From NCBI RefSeq assembly GCF_003574675.1, contig NZ_QOAZ01000012.1:29064-93063 (forward strand): a stretch of 64,000 nucleotides of DNA, given 5' to 3'. Numbering within the stretch: position 1 is the stretch's first letter; each line of letters begins with the position of its first letter. The notes under the pieces were generated by a model. It did no database searches. It had not been told where the DNA came from and was given only the letters and a program-made list of their open reading frames with translations. Source of the stretch: Azohydromonas sediminis. Its GTDB lineage: Bacteria > Pseudomonadota > Gammaproteobacteria > Burkholderiales > Burkholderiaceae_C. This document shows positions 42,613-51,976 of this stretch, in pieces. The translations under genes were made by a program, and so were the position numbers.

Positions 42613-43931
42613 TGGAGTACCTGCCGTTCCTGATGCTGCCCGTCGCGTTCGGGCTGATGTTCCTCGGCGTGCAGGTCGCGTTCGCAATGCTGCTGACCGC
42701 GACGCTGTTCGGTCTCGTCACCTTCGGCGCGGCGGTCGTCCATCAGTTCGTCGAGAAGATCGACGACCTCGCGTCCAACTTCGTCTTCGCCGCGATCCCG
42801 CTGTTCGTCTTCATGGGCGCGGTGCTCGAGAAGTCGGGCATCGCCGACCGGCTCTTCGAGGCGGTGCACATCTGGACGCGGCGCCTGCCCGGCGGGCTGG
42901 CGATCGCGACGGTGGTGATGTGCATCATCTTCGCCGCCTCGAGCGGCGTCATCGGCGCGACCGAGTCGATCGTGGGCCTGCTGACGATCCCGATCATGCT
43001 GCGCTACGGCTACGACAAGCGGCTGATCAGCGGCGTCATCTGCGCGGGCGGTTCGCTGGGCACGATCATCCCGCCGTCGGTCGTCGTCATCGTGATGGGG
43101 CCGCTGGCCAACGTGTCGGTCGGCGACCTGATGTACGGCATGGTGCTGCCTGGGCTGCTGCTGGCCGGCCTGTACCTCGTCTACATCCTGGCGCTGTGCA
43201 TCGTCAAGCCCGGGCACGGGCCGCGGATCCCGCGCGAGCCCGACGAGCCGGGGCTGGGTCAAAAGCTCGCGATCACGGCCCGCAACCTCGTGCCGCCGCT
43301 GGCGATGATCGTCGCGGTGCTGGGCTCCATCCTCGGCGGCGTGGCCTCGCCGACGGAGGCGGCGAGCATCGGCTGCGTGTGCGCGGTGCTGCTCACGGTG
43401 ATGTACGGCCGCTTCACGTGGCCGGGGATGTACGACGCACTGCTGAAGACGGTGCGCGTGACGGCGATGATCATGGCCGTGCTGCTCGGCGGGACGCTGT
43501 TCACCGGCGTGTTCGTCGGCAGCGGCGGCATCGGGCTGGCCAGCACGCTGATCGGCGAGATGAACCTGGGGCCGTGGGCGCTGCTGCTCCTGCTGCTGCT
43601 GGTGCTGTTCATCGCCGGCTTCTTCCTCGACTGGATCTCGATCGTCCTGATCTTCCTGCCGATCTTCACGCCGCTGGTCACGGCCGCCGGCTTCGATCCG
43701 GTGTGGTTCTGCATCCTGTTCCTCATCATGATCCAGACCAGCTACCTGACGCCGCCGCTGGCACCCGCGATCTTCTACCTGCGCGCCGTCGCCCCGCCGG
43801 AGATCACGATGCGGCACATGTATGCGGGCATGGTGCCGTTCATCGGCCTGCAGGTGATCGTGCTCGCCGCGACGCTGTACTGGCCGCCCCTGGTGACGTG
43901 GCTGCCGCAGCTCGCGCTGCAGCTGCGCTGA
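42612..43931 (+). CDS. TRAP transporter large membrane subunit DctM type
   Basis: 439 aa with about twelve hydrophobic segments. Family motifs include AASSGVIGATESIVGLLTIP, GGSLGTIIPPSVVVIVMG and ASPTEAASIGCVCAVLL, matching the transport-domain hairpins. It carries the sodium-coupled transport path. It overlaps dctQ by one base and is followed by a gap of 51 bases before the hemerythrin gene. With DctP and DctQ it forms one complete TRAP system. Confidence 0.95.
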   Translation: MEYLPFLMLPVAFGLMFLGVQVAFAMLLTATLFGLVTFGAAVVHQFVEKIDDLASNFVFAAIPLFVFMGAVLEKSGIADRLFEAVHIWTRRLPGGLAIATVVMCIIFAASSGVIGATESIVGLLTIPIMLRYGYDKRLISGVICAGGSLGTIIPPSVVVIVMGPLANVSVGDLMYGMVLPGLLLAGLYLVYILALCIVKPGHGPRIPREPDEPGLGQKLAITARNLVPPLAMIVAVLGSILGGVASPTEAASIGCVCAVLLTVMYGRFTWPGMYDALLKTVRVTAMIMAVLLGGTLFTGVFVGSGGIGLASTLIGEMNLGPWALLLLLLLVLFIAGFFLDWISIVLIFLPIFTPLVTAAGFDPVWFCILFLIMIQTSYLTPPLAPAIFYLRAVAPPEITMRHMYAGMVPFIGLQVIVLAATLYWPPLVTWLPQLALQLR

Positions 43932-43982
43932 CGACGAGCCGGCCGTGGCGCCGCGAGCACGCAAGCCCGCACAGGACGCATC

Positions 43983-44513
43983 ATGAAGCCCACCCGCGAC
44001 CCCTTCGCCCTGTTTCTCGGCGCGCACGACGCGATCCGCGACGCGCTGGCACAGCTCGAGCAGCTCGCGGCATGGCCCGCCGAGATGCCCTACGGCGACG
44101 AGCAGCGGGCGTCGGCGCGCGACCTGCTCGGCGTGTTCGAGCAGGTCATCGTGCCGCACCATCGCGAGGAGGAGCGCGAGTTCTGGCCGCTCGTCGCACG
44201 CGCGGACGCCACCGCCGAACAGCGCGAAAGCGTCTTGGGCCTCGCGCAGCGCCTGCAGGCCGAGCACGAGGCGCTCGAGCGGTTGTGGACGCAGGCGACC
44301 CGCTCGCTGCACGGCATCGCGGCCGGCCAGCGGGAGGGGGTGGACGCGCAGGCGCTGCGCCGCCTCGTCGAGGCCTATCGACAGCACGCCCAGCTCGAGG
44401 ACGAGGTGCTGGTGCCGCTCGCGCGATGCCTGCTCTCCCCCGACGCGCAGGACCGTCTCGCGATCGCGGTCCTGCTGTCGCGGCTGCCGGCCGCGAAGTG
44501 GGGCATGCTGTGA
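43983..44513 (+). CDS. Hemerythrin HHE-domain protein
   Basis: 176 aa, four-helix bundle. Likely iron ligands are His14 (LGAHDAIRD), His residues in VIVPHHREEEREFWP, His in QAEHEALERLW and His in YRQHAQLEDEVLVPLA, with Glu partners nearby, matching the HHE layout. Members bind or sense oxygen or protect iron-sulfur proteins. ATG 43983 (MKPTRDPFAL) has CAGGA about 9 bases upstream. It may belong to the TRAP transcript, but a role in that pathway is not evident. Confidence 0.9.
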   Translation: MKPTRDPFALFLGAHDAIRDALAQLEQLAAWPAEMPYGDEQRASARDLLGVFEQVIVPHHREEEREFWPLVARADATAEQRESVLGLAQRLQAEHEALERLWTQATRSLHGIAAGQREGVDAQALRRLVEAYRQHAQLEDEVLVPLARCLLSPDAQDRLAIAVLLSRLPAAKWGML

Positions 44514-44549
44514 GCGGCCATCGGCCGCCCGAGCCGCCCGGACCCGGGG

Positions 44550-45173
44550 TCAGACGCCGAGTCGGCGCGCGAGGTCGACGAAGTCGTCGGCGACGAGATC
44601 GAACTCGCCGTCGCTCCACGGCTCCATCGCCGCCCCCGCGCCGCGCTCGAGCGGGCGCGGTACGTAGGCCGTCATCAGGCCGGCGGCGCGTGCCGCGCTC
44701 AGGTCGCTCGGGTGCGCCGCGACCATCAGCACCTGCGACGGCGGCAGGTCGAGCAGGCGGCACGCACCGAGATAGACCTCGCGGTCGGGCTTGTAGTGGC
44801 CGAACAGCTCGGCGCTGAAGATCGCATCCCACGGCAGCCCGGCGTGCCGCGCCATGTCGACGAGCAGCCGCACGTTCCCGTTCGACAGCGTCGCGACCGG
44901 AAACCGCGCCTTCAGCCGCGTCAGTCCCTCGACGCTGTCGGGCCAGGGGTCGAGGCGGTGCCAGACGCGGTTGAACTCGGCGGCTTCGGCATCGTCGAGC
45001 ACGATGCCGCGGGCCGCGAGCAGCCGGTCGAGGATGCGCCGGTGCAAACCGTCGAGGTTGGTCCACGGCAGCGCGCCGCGGCGCACCTCGCCCATCGCCA
45101 CCGGATAGCCGGCGCGCCATTCGTCGGCGAACGCGGCCCAGTCGACGTCGAGGCCGCGGTCACGCGGCTGCAC
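44550..45173 (-). pseudogene. Type II haloacid dehalogenase, 5' end missing
   Basis: The remaining 207 codons carry most of a (S)-2-haloacid dehalogenase-like HAD protein: GLDVDWAAFADEWRAGYPVA, FPVATLSNGNVRLLVDMARH (motif II), FGHYKPDREVYLGACRLL (motif III Lys), then AHPSDLSAARAAGL (motif IV region). Intact members start with a short strand FDVFGT holding the nucleophilic Asp, about 25-30 residues before this point. That part is absent: upstream of GLDVDW the sequence turns into the 3' end of an unrelated gene on the other strand. GTG 45173 could start translation, but the product would lack the nucleophile. Confidence 0.8.
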
Positions 45174-45177
45174 GCCG

Positions 45178-45352
45178 TGCTGCGCGCGTCGCTCGGCGCC
45201 GCGGCCTCGCCAGCGACGTGCCCGCGTGCGACTTCTACGCCGCGACGTTCGAGCGGCTGTTCCGCGCGCTGGTGCACCCGCGCGCGAGCGTCGCCGAGAC
45301 CGCCTGCGAGGCCTGCGGCGACGACGCGTGCCGCTTCGAGGTGCGGTGGTGA
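45178..45352 (+). pseudogene. C-terminal remnant of a V4R-domain protein
   Basis: Translation ending at TGA 45350-45352 gives DVPACDFYAATFERLFRALV followed by HPRASVAETACEACGDDACR and FEVRW. This is the C-terminus of a V4R (4-vinyl-reductase-like) domain, with its usual C-x2-G-x3-C-x-F ending. Upstream, a second frame (AAVTRLHAVLRASLGAAASP) looks like the preceding helix, which implies a one-base shift near 45211. No start, no ribosome site and no N-terminal part are present. It abuts the truncated dehalogenase gene head to head. Confidence 0.7.
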
Positions 45353-45443
45353 GCCGGGCCGCACCCGGCGCGCGGTGCAAGGGGGTGGGCGGCCTAGAAT
45401 CCCGGATCCGCCCGCCACGGCGGGCGCTCTAGCCCTGCCGCCG

Positions 45444-46814
45444 ATGACCCTCTCCGCCCTCACCGCGCTGTCCCCGCTGGACGGCCGCTACGCCGCCAAG
45501 CTTGCGGCGCTGCGCCCGCTGCTGTCGGAGTTCGGCCTGATGCACCGCCGCGTGCAGGTCGAGGTCGAGTGGTTCATCGCGCTGTCGGACGCCGGCTTCG
45601 CCGAGTTCAAGCCGCTGTCGGAGGCCGCGCGCGGGCTGCTGCGCGGGCTGGTGGTGCGCTTCTCGGAGGCCGACGCGCAGGCGATCAAGGACATCGAGAA
45701 GACGACGAACCACGACGTCAAGGCCGTCGAGTACTGGCTGAAGTCGCGCTTCGACAGCCACGCCGAACTGAAGGCCGCCGGCGAGTTCGTGCACTTCGCC
45801 TGCACCAGCGAGGACATCAACAACACGGCGCACGCGCTGATGCTCGATGCCGCGCGCCGCCAGGTGCTGCTGCCCGCGCTCGACGGCGTGGTCGACCGCT
45901 TGCGCGCGATGGCGCACGCGTTCGCCGACGTGCCGATGCTGTCGCGCACGCACGGCCAGACCGCCAGCCCGACGACGGTGGGCAAGGAGATCGCCAACGT
46001 CGTCGCGCGCCTGGCCACCGCGCGCGAGCGCATCGCCGGCGTGCGGCTGCTCGCGAAGATGAACGGCGCGGTGGGCAACTACAACGCGCACCTCGCGGCG
46101 TGGCCCGACTTCGACTGGGAGCGCTTCGCGCGCCACGTCGTCGAGGACCGTCTGGGGCTGGCGTTCAACCCGTACACGATCCAGATCGAGCCGCACGACT
46201 CGATGGCCGAACTGTTCGACGCCATCACGCGCTGCGACACGATCCTCGTCGACTGGTGCCGCGACGCGTGGGGCTACATCTCGCTGGGCTACTTCCGGCA
46301 GAAGCTCAAGCCCGGCGAGGTCGGCTCGTCGACGATGCCGCACAAGGTCAACCCGATCGACTTCGAGAACGCCGAGGGCAACTTCGGGCTGGCCAACGCG
46401 CTGCTCGCGCACCTGAGCCAGAAGCTGCCGATCTCGCGCTTCCAGCGCGACCTCACCGACAGCACGGTGCTGCGCAACATGGGCGTCGCGCTCGGCTACG
46501 CGGTGCTCGGGCTGGACTCGCTCGCGCGCGGGCTCGACAAGCTCGAGCTCGACCGTGCGGCGCTGGCGGCCGACCTCGACGCGGCCTGGGAGGTGCTGGC
46601 CGAGGCGATCCAGACCGTGATGCGCCGCCACGGACTGCCCGAGCCGTACGAGCGGCTGAAGGCGCTCACGCGCGGGCAGGCCGTCACGCGCGAGACGATC
46701 GCCGCGTTCATCGACGGCCTCACCGACCTGCCGGCGGCCGAGCGCGAGCGTCTGAAGGCGATGACGCCGGCGTCGTACACCGGCGCCGCGGCCGCACTGG
46801 CACGCCGCATCTGA
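45444..46814 (+). CDS. purB: Adenylosuccinate lyase
   Basis: 456 aa. Cleaves SAICAR and adenylosuccinate in purine synthesis. It begins MTLSALTALSPLDGRYAAKL; catalytic regions are SRTHGQTASPTTVGKEIAN and the superfamily signature VGSSTMPHKVNPIDFENAEG (about 290-309) with the mobile-loop serine. Length and sequence fit the longer proteobacterial PurB type. ATG 45444 is 91 bases after the V4R remnant, so its promoter lies in 45353-45443 (TAGAAT near 45395 is a possible -10). No sign of disruption. Confidence 0.98.
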   Translation: MTLSALTALSPLDGRYAAKLAALRPLLSEFGLMHRRVQVEVEWFIALSDAGFAEFKPLSEAARGLLRGLVVRFSEADAQAIKDIEKTTNHDVKAVEYWLKSRFDSHAELKAAGEFVHFACTSEDINNTAHALMLDAARRQVLLPALDGVVDRLRAMAHAFADVPMLSRTHGQTASPTTVGKEIANVVARLATARERIAGVRLLAKMNGAVGNYNAHLAAWPDFDWERFARHVVEDRLGLAFNPYTIQIEPHDSMAELFDAITRCDTILVDWCRDAWGYISLGYFRQKLKPGEVGSSTMPHKVNPIDFENAEGNFGLANALLAHLSQKLPISRFQRDLTDSTVLRNMGVALGYAVLGLDSLARGLDKLELDRAALAADLDAAWEVLAEAIQTVMRRHGLPEPYERLKALTRGQAVTRETIAAFIDGLTDLPAAERERLKAMTPASYTGAAAALARRI

Positions 46815-46868
46815 ACGCGCGCCGCCGCGGCGGCGACGGACCGCGGTGACCCTGTACAGTTGACCGGC

Positions 46869-47696
46869 GTGAACTTCGTCGAGGCCCTGCGGGCCGCCAC
46901 CCATCGCCACGACTCGATGCTGTGCGTCGGGCTCGACCCCGAGCCGTCGAGGTTTCCGCACGCATGGCGCGGCGACGCGGCGCGCATCTTCGACTTCTGC
47001 GCGGCGATCGTCGACGCGACGCGCGACCTCGTCTGCGCCTTCAAGCCGCAGATCGCCTACTTCGCGGCACACCGCGCCGAGGACCAGCTCGAGCGGCTCG
47101 TCGCGCACATCCACGCGGTGGCGCCCGGCGTGCCGGTGATCCTCGACGCCAAGCGCGGCGACATCGGCGCGACCGCCGAGCAGTACGCGCGCGAGGCCTT
47201 TGAGCGCTACGCCGCCGACGCCGTGACGCTGTCGCCGTTCATGGGCTTCGACTCGCTCGAGCCGTTCCTGCGCTGGGACGGCAAGGGCGCGATCCTGCTG
47301 TGCCGCACCTCGAACCCCGGCGGCGACGACCTGCAGGCGCAGCGGCTCGACGGCGGCGAGCGCGTCTACGAGCGCGTCGCGCGACTGGCCGCGGGCCCGT
47401 GGAACCGCAACGGCCAGCTCGGCCTCGTCGTCGGCGCCACCTACCCGGCCGAGATCGCGCGCGTGCGCGAGCTCGCGCCGGCGCTGCCGCTGCTGATTCC
47501 GGGCGTCGGCGCGCAGGGCGGCGACGCCGAGGCCACCGTGCGCGCCGGCTGGCGGCCTGGCGGGCCGATCGTCGTCAACTCGTCGCGCGCGATCCTGTAC
47601 GCCGACGCGAGCGCCGACTTCGCCGCTGCCGCGCGCGAGGCGGCGTGCCGCACCCGCGATGCGCTGAACCGCGCGCGCGCGGCCGACGGCGTGTGA
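46869..47696 (+). CDS. pyrF: Orotidine 5'-phosphate decarboxylase (PyrF type 2)
   Basis: 275 aa. Last step of UMP synthesis. The catalytic Lys-Asp segment is LDAKRGDIGATAEQYAREAF (about 90-109), followed by the phosphate-site loops ILLCRTSNPGG and LLIPGVGAQGG. The longer form with this motif set is the type 2 family. GTG 46869 (MNFVEALRAAT) is chosen; a TTG nine bases upstream is in frame but less likely. Its stop overlaps the possible GTG start of the hybrid kinase gene by four bases. Confidence 0.96.
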   Translation: MNFVEALRAATHRHDSMLCVGLDPEPSRFPHAWRGDAARIFDFCAAIVDATRDLVCAFKPQIAYFAAHRAEDQLERLVAHIHAVAPGVPVILDAKRGDIGATAEQYAREAFERYAADAVTLSPFMGFDSLEPFLRWDGKGAILLCRTSNPGGDDLQAQRLDGGERVYERVARLAAGPWNRNGQLGLVVGATYPAEIARVRELAPALPLLIPGVGAQGGDAEATVRAGWRPGGPIVVNSSRAILYADASADFAAAAREAACRTRDALNRARAADGV

Positions 47697-50600
47697 CATT
47701 GCGCACGGCCCACCGCCTGTCGCGCCACCCCCGTTTCAGTTTGTTGCGGTCGCCGTCGATAAGCGCAGACACCGTGCTGCCGCGCGAACACGACGACGCG
47801 CCGGGGGCCGATCCGGCCCCGGCGCCCGCCGCACTCGCGCTCACCGACTTGACTTCCGCCGACACCCTCGATCCGCGACAGCAGGTCAGCGCCACGATCG
47901 CCCGCTACTTCTTCGGGACGGTCGCGGCGGGTGCGCTCGTGGGTGTCGTGATCCAGCTGCTCGCCGGCCCCGTCGCAGGCCACTGGAACTACGGGCTCGC
48001 CGCCGCGTTCGGCGCGCTCGCGCTCGGCAGCGCCTGGGCCACGCAGCTGCGCGACCGTCACGTGCCGCTGGCGTTGGCCGCCGTCGCGATCGGCGTCGTC
48101 AGCCTCGTGACCGCGGGCACCGTGCTGCACCAGTGGGGACTGTCGAGCGTCGCGCTGGGCGTCTTCGGCCTCGTCGTGGCGGCGCTGACCGCGGTGACGA
48201 CGGTCGGCGCCGGGCTCGCGGTCGCGGCGTGGTGCGTGCTGCTGCTGCTCGCGCTGGCCGCCGGCGAACAGATGGGCTGGATCGCCGGACCGCCGGCCGC
48301 CGGCAAGCCGATCGAGTGGCGGCTCGCGTTACAGCTGCTGATGGTCGGCGGCGGCGTCGCTTGCGGACTGCTGGTGGCGCACGTGATTTCGCTTTATGTG
48401 CGCGCGAGCCAGGCGCGCGAGCAGCGGTTCGTCGGCCTGCTCGGCATCGCGGCCGACGCGTACTGGGAGCTCGACGCGCACTACGCGCTGACGCACGTCG
48501 CGCACCGCCAGCCCGACGGCAGCTTCATCGCCGACGAGCAGCCGCCGCTGGCGCCGCCGTGGGAGCTGCCGTGCCTGCTGTTCGACGACGACACGCTCGA
48601 TGCGCTGCGCGCCGACGTCGAGGCGCGCGAGCCGTTTCGTGACCGCACGCTGCGCTGGCGCGACGGCGCGACGCTGCGCCACCTGAGCGTCAGCGGCGAG
48701 CCGCGCTTCGACCACCGCGGCGTGTTCCTCGGCTACTGGGGTGTGGCGCGCGACGTCACCGCCGAAGTCGCCGCACGCACCGCGCTGACGATCACCGAGA
48801 CGCGCTACCGCGAGCTGTTCCGCCGCCTGCCGACGCCGCTCGTGCTGCACCGGCGCGGGCGCATCCTCGACGCGAACCCCGCCGCGGTGGCACTGTTCAG
48901 CTACCGCGACCTGCCGTCGATGCTGGGCCACCACCTCGACGCGCACACCGAGCCCGGACCGGCGCGCGAGGCGATGCGCGCGGCGCTGCGGCAGATGGAG
49001 TCGATGCCGGTCGGCCAGGCGATGGAGCCCACCGAGCTGCACGTCGTCTCGCTCGACGGGCAGCACATCCTCGTGCAGGCCAGTGCGGTGCGCGTGGCCG
49101 CAGCCGACGGGCCGGCGACGCTGGCGATCCTCGTCGACGAGACCGAGCGTGCGTCGACCGAGGCCGCGGTGCGCCGCTCCGAGGCGCTGCTGTCGCACCT
49201 GGTGGCCACCAGCCCCGACGTCGTCACGCTCACGGACCTGACGACGGGGCGCTACGTGATGGTCAACGAGTCGTTCGAACAGGTCACCGGCTACACGCGC
49301 GAGGAAGTGATCGGCCGCAGCGCGCTCGAGATCGGCATCTGGGCCGACCCCACCGAGCGCGATCACCTCGTGCGCGCACTGCAGGCCGACGGCGCGCAGC
49401 GCAACTGGCCGTGCACCTTCGTGACGAAGGACGGGCGCCGCGCACAGATGGTCGTCTCGGCGGCGCGCTTCGAGATGGACGGGCGCGACTACGTCGTGCT
49501 GAGCGCGCGCGACGTGACCGCCGTCGAGCGCGCGCGCCTCGAGCGCGAGGCCATCGTCGCCAACGCGTCGATCGGCATCGCGCTGACGCGCGACCAGACG
49601 TTCCAGCTCGTCAACCCGGCGTTCGAGGAGATGCTCGGCTGGCCGCCGGGCTCGCTCGTGGGCCAGCCGGCGCGCGTCGTGTGGCCGAGCGACGAGGAGT
49701 ACGAACGCATCGGCCGCGAGTACGGCCCGGCGCTCGGGCGCGGCGAACGCGTCGAGATCGAGGCCGAGGTCGTGCGCCGCGATGGCAGCCGCATCGTCTG
49801 CCGCATGCTCGCGCGCGCCGTCGACCCGAAACACCCGAGCCAGGGCGGCACGGTGTGGATCACCGAGGACGTGACCGAGCAGCGCCAGCTGATGCAGGCG
49901 CTGGCCAAGGCGCGCGACGACGCCGAGGCGGCCAACCGCGCGAAGAGCGCGTTCCTGGCCAACACGAGCCACGAGATCCGCACGCCGCTCAACGCGCTGC
50001 TGAACCTGACGCAGATGGCGCGCCGCCCCGACATCGACGACGCGCAGCGGCGTCACTACCTCGACCTGATCGCCGACAGCGCCGAGGCGCTCGCGCCGGT
50101 GATCTCCGACATCCTCGACCTGTCGAAGATCGAGGCCGGCAAGCTCGACGTCGAGCACGTGCCGTTCGACCTGCACCAGCTGCTGCACACGCTGCAGCGC
50201 GGCTACGCCAAGCTCGCCGAGGGCTACGGGCTCGCGCTGACGCTCGACATCGACGACGACGTGCCGCAGGCCGTCGTCGGCGACCCGACGCGCGTGCGCC
50301 AGATCCTGCAGAACTACGTCAGCAACGCGCTGAAGTTCACGCCGCGCGGCGGCAGCGTGCGCGTGGCGGCGCACCGGCTGGGCGGCGGCGGGCGCCCGCG
50401 CGTGCTATTCGAGGTGCACGACACCGGCCCCGGCATCGACCCGGCGGTGCAGTCGCGGCTGTTCGCGCCGTTCATGCAGGCCGACCAGTCGACGACGCGG
50501 CGCTTCGGCGGCACCGGGCTCGGGCTGTCGATCTGCCGCGAACTCGCGCGGCTGATGGGCGGCGAGGTCGGCGTCGACAGCCGCCTCGGCGAAGGCAGCC

Positions 50601-51067
50601 GCTTCTGGGCCGAGTTGCCGCTCGAGCTCGCGCCCGAGGCCACGCCGCTGACCGGCTTCGGCACGCTCGAGGAGCGGCCCCTGGCCGGCGCGCGCGTGCT
50701 CGTCGTCGAGGACAACGAGCTGAACCAGCTGATCGCCGCCGAGATGCTGCGCCAGTGGGGCATCGAAGTCGCCACGGCGGCCAACGGACGCCTCGCGCTC
50801 GAGGCCGTCGAGCGCGCGCACGCCGCCGGCCGCCCGTTCGACGCGGTGCTGATGGATCTGCAGATGCCCGAGATGGACGGCTACGAGGCCGCGCGCCGGC
50901 TGCGCCAGCGCGCCGACACGCGGCAGTTGCCGATCATCGCGTTCACCGCGGCCGCGCTGGCCGCCGAGCGCGACAAGGCGCTCGAGGCCGGCATGAACGA
51001 CTTCACCCCGAAGCCCGCCGACCGCACGCGGCTGTTCGAGGTGCTGCGGCGCTGGCTGCGGCGGTGA
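47693..51067 (+). CDS. Membrane-bound hybrid histidine kinase with multiple PAS domains and receiver
   Basis: Up to 1124 aa. A disordered N-terminus precedes about six membrane helices (about 65-235). Three or four PAS-like domains follow (FRRLPTPLVLHRRGRILDAN, then LLSHLVATSPDVVTLTDLTT, then EAIVANASIGIALTRDQTFQ). The HisKA box is NTSHEIRTPLNALLNL (His near residue 760). HATPase has GTGLGLSICRELARLMGGEV, and the C-terminal receiver has DAVLMDLQMPEMDG (Asp near residue 1055). It lacks an Hpt domain and an output domain, so it probably phosphorelays to a partner elsewhere. Starts possible: GTG 47693 overlapping pyrF, or GTG 47774. The signal is unknown. Confidence 0.92.
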   Translation: MTLRTAHRLSRHPRFSLLRSPSISADTVLPREHDDAPGADPAPAPAALALTDLTSADTLDPRQQVSATIARYFFGTVAAGALVGVVIQLLAGPVAGHWNYGLAAAFGALALGSAWATQLRDRHVPLALAAVAIGVVSLVTAGTVLHQWGLSSVALGVFGLVVAALTAVTTVGAGLAVAAWCVLLLLALAAGEQMGWIAGPPAAGKPIEWRLALQLLMVGGGVACGLLVAHVISLYVRASQAREQRFVGLLGIAADAYWELDAHYALTHVAHRQPDGSFIADEQPPLAPPWELPCLLFDDDTLDALRADVEAREPFRDRTLRWRDGATLRHLSVSGEPRFDHRGVFLGYWGVARDVTAEVAARTALTITETRYRELFRRLPTPLVLHRRGRILDANPAAVALFSYRDLPSMLGHHLDAHTEPGPAREAMRAALRQMESMPVGQAMEPTELHVVSLDGQHILVQASAVRVAAADGPATLAILVDETERASTEAAVRRSEALLSHLVATSPDVVTLTDLTTGRYVMVNESFEQVTGYTREEVIGRSALEIGIWADPTERDHLVRALQADGAQRNWPCTFVTKDGRRAQMVVSAARFEMDGRDYVVLSARDVTAVERARLEREAIVANASIGIALTRDQTFQLVNPAFEEMLGWPPGSLVGQPARVVWPSDEEYERIGREYGPALGRGERVEIEAEVVRRDGSRIVCRMLARAVDPKHPSQGGTVWITEDVTEQRQLMQALAKARDDAEAANRAKSAFLANTSHEIRTPLNALLNLTQMARRPDIDDAQRRHYLDLIADSAEALAPVISDILDLSKIEAGKLDVEHVPFDLHQLLHTLQRGYAKLAEGYGLALTLDIDDDVPQAVVGDPTRVRQILQNYVSNALKFTPRGGSVRVAAHRLGGGGRPRVLFEVHDTGPGIDPAVQSRLFAPFMQADQSTTRRFGGTGLGLSICRELARLMGGEVGVDSRLGEGSRFWAELPLELAPEATPLTGFGTLEERPLAGARVLVVEDNELNQLIAAEMLRQWGIEVATAANGRLALEAVERAHAAGRPFDAVLMDLQMPEMDGYEAARRLRQRADTRQLPIIAFTAAALAAERDKALEAGMNDFTPKPADRTRLFEVLRRWLRR

Positions 51068-51093
51068 CGGTGCGCACCGGCGCGCAGCGGCGG

Positions 51094-51119
51094 CTGGCGC
51101 GGCAAAGCCGCCGCGCCAG
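51094..51119 (+). terminator. Ten-base-pair hairpin after the hybrid kinase
   Basis: CTGGCGCGGC (51094-51103) pairs perfectly with GCCGCGCCAG (51110-51119) across a six-base loop, 27 bases after the stop. There is no U-run. It could also serve the leftward gene that ends at 51123. Confidence 0.5.
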
Positions 51120-51122
51120 GCC

Positions 51123-51532
51123 TCAGCCGCGCCTGGGCGGGAACAGCGACAGCTGCTGTGGCGCGCGCGACACTGCGAGCACCGGCGTGCGCGCGGCCGG
51201 CGTCGCCGCGTGACGCGCCCCGGCGGCGCCGGGACGCAGCGCAGCGCGCGGCGGCGTCAGCGCCGGGCGTGGGGGGGCCAGCGGGCGGCGCTCCAACGCG
51301 TCAACCCCCTGCAGCCACGCGCACCGCGGCGCTGGGCTGCAGCGGCGTGATGAAGCCCGGCTGCGGCTCGCCGGCGGTCGCGGCAGGCGCCGGAACCTGC
51401 AGCCAGCGTCCGACCGCCCGTGCGCTGCGGCGCGCGGCGCTCGCCGACACGCGCAGCAGCGACGACACCCCGCCGTGGCAACGTGGGGCGGCGGGGCGGG
51501 GCGGGCGGCGCAGGACGGTCGGCGACAGGGGC
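51123..51532 (-). pseudogene. Small protein gene interrupted by one frameshift
   Basis: ATG 51532 (MPLSPTVLRRPPRPAAP) has GAGGA nine bases upstream and reads 76 codons to a TGA at 51303-51301. Just before the stop is a run of five G (complement of 51305-51309). Removing one base there carries the frame on through VDALERRPLAPPRPALTPPR to LAVSRAPQQLSLFPPRRG and TGA at 51125-51123. Both halves show the strong G/C third-position bias of real genes here and the other frames do not. The joined product would be about 136 aa, basic, Ala/Pro/Arg-rich, of unknown function. A mutation, a sequencing error or programmed slippage could explain it. The 51533-51766 gap upstream shows nothing else. Confidence 0.55.
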
Positions 51533-51766
51533 ATGGCGGTCGGTCCTCGTTGCAATCTCGTATCGGCACGGGGCATCTTCCATGCCAGCGTGCCAACGTG
51601 CAGCGGCGTGCACGATGTCACGCCGCCGCGTCACCGGTGTGACCGATTTCGGCCACCGCGGCGCGGCGCGACGGCCGGCAGTGACGAAATCCGTCAGCCG
51701 ACGGCCGCATGCGCCGTCGCCGCACAATGCGGCGCGTCGAACTCTGCGTTGCCGTCTGCGCACACG

Positions 51767-51967
51767 ATGCAGCGTCTGCTGATCAGCCTCGGCGTCGTCC
51801 TGCTCGTCCTCGGGCTGCTGTGGCCCTGGCTCGGCCGCGTGCCGTGGGGGCGGCTGCCGGGCGACATCCACATCGAGCGCGACGGGTTCCACTTCTTCGC
51901 GCCGATCACGACGGGGCTCGTGATCTCGCTCGTCGTCTCGCTGCTGATCTGGTGGTGGCGCCGCTGA
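51767..51967 (+). CDS. DUF2905 small membrane protein
   Basis: 66 aa. Two hydrophobic helices (LLISLGVVLLVLGLLWPWLG and ITTGLVISLVVSLLIWWW) flank the family segment GRLPGDIHIERDGFHFFAP. It matches the DUF2905 pattern over its whole length. Function unknown; it is widespread as a single gene. ATG 51767 follows a region with no coding signal. The stop is 9 bases from the convergent stop of the ABC ATPase gene. Confidence 0.93.
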   Translation: MQRLLISLGVVLLVLGLLWPWLGRVPWGRLPGDIHIERDGFHFFAPITTGLVISLVVSLLIWWWRR

Positions 51968-51976
51968 GCGGCGCGT

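Noticed and set aside
45178..45352. Naming the V4R remnant bchJ and inferring lost phototrophy
   Set aside because: Only the C-terminal part is left, and V4R domains occur in many non-photosynthetic proteins.
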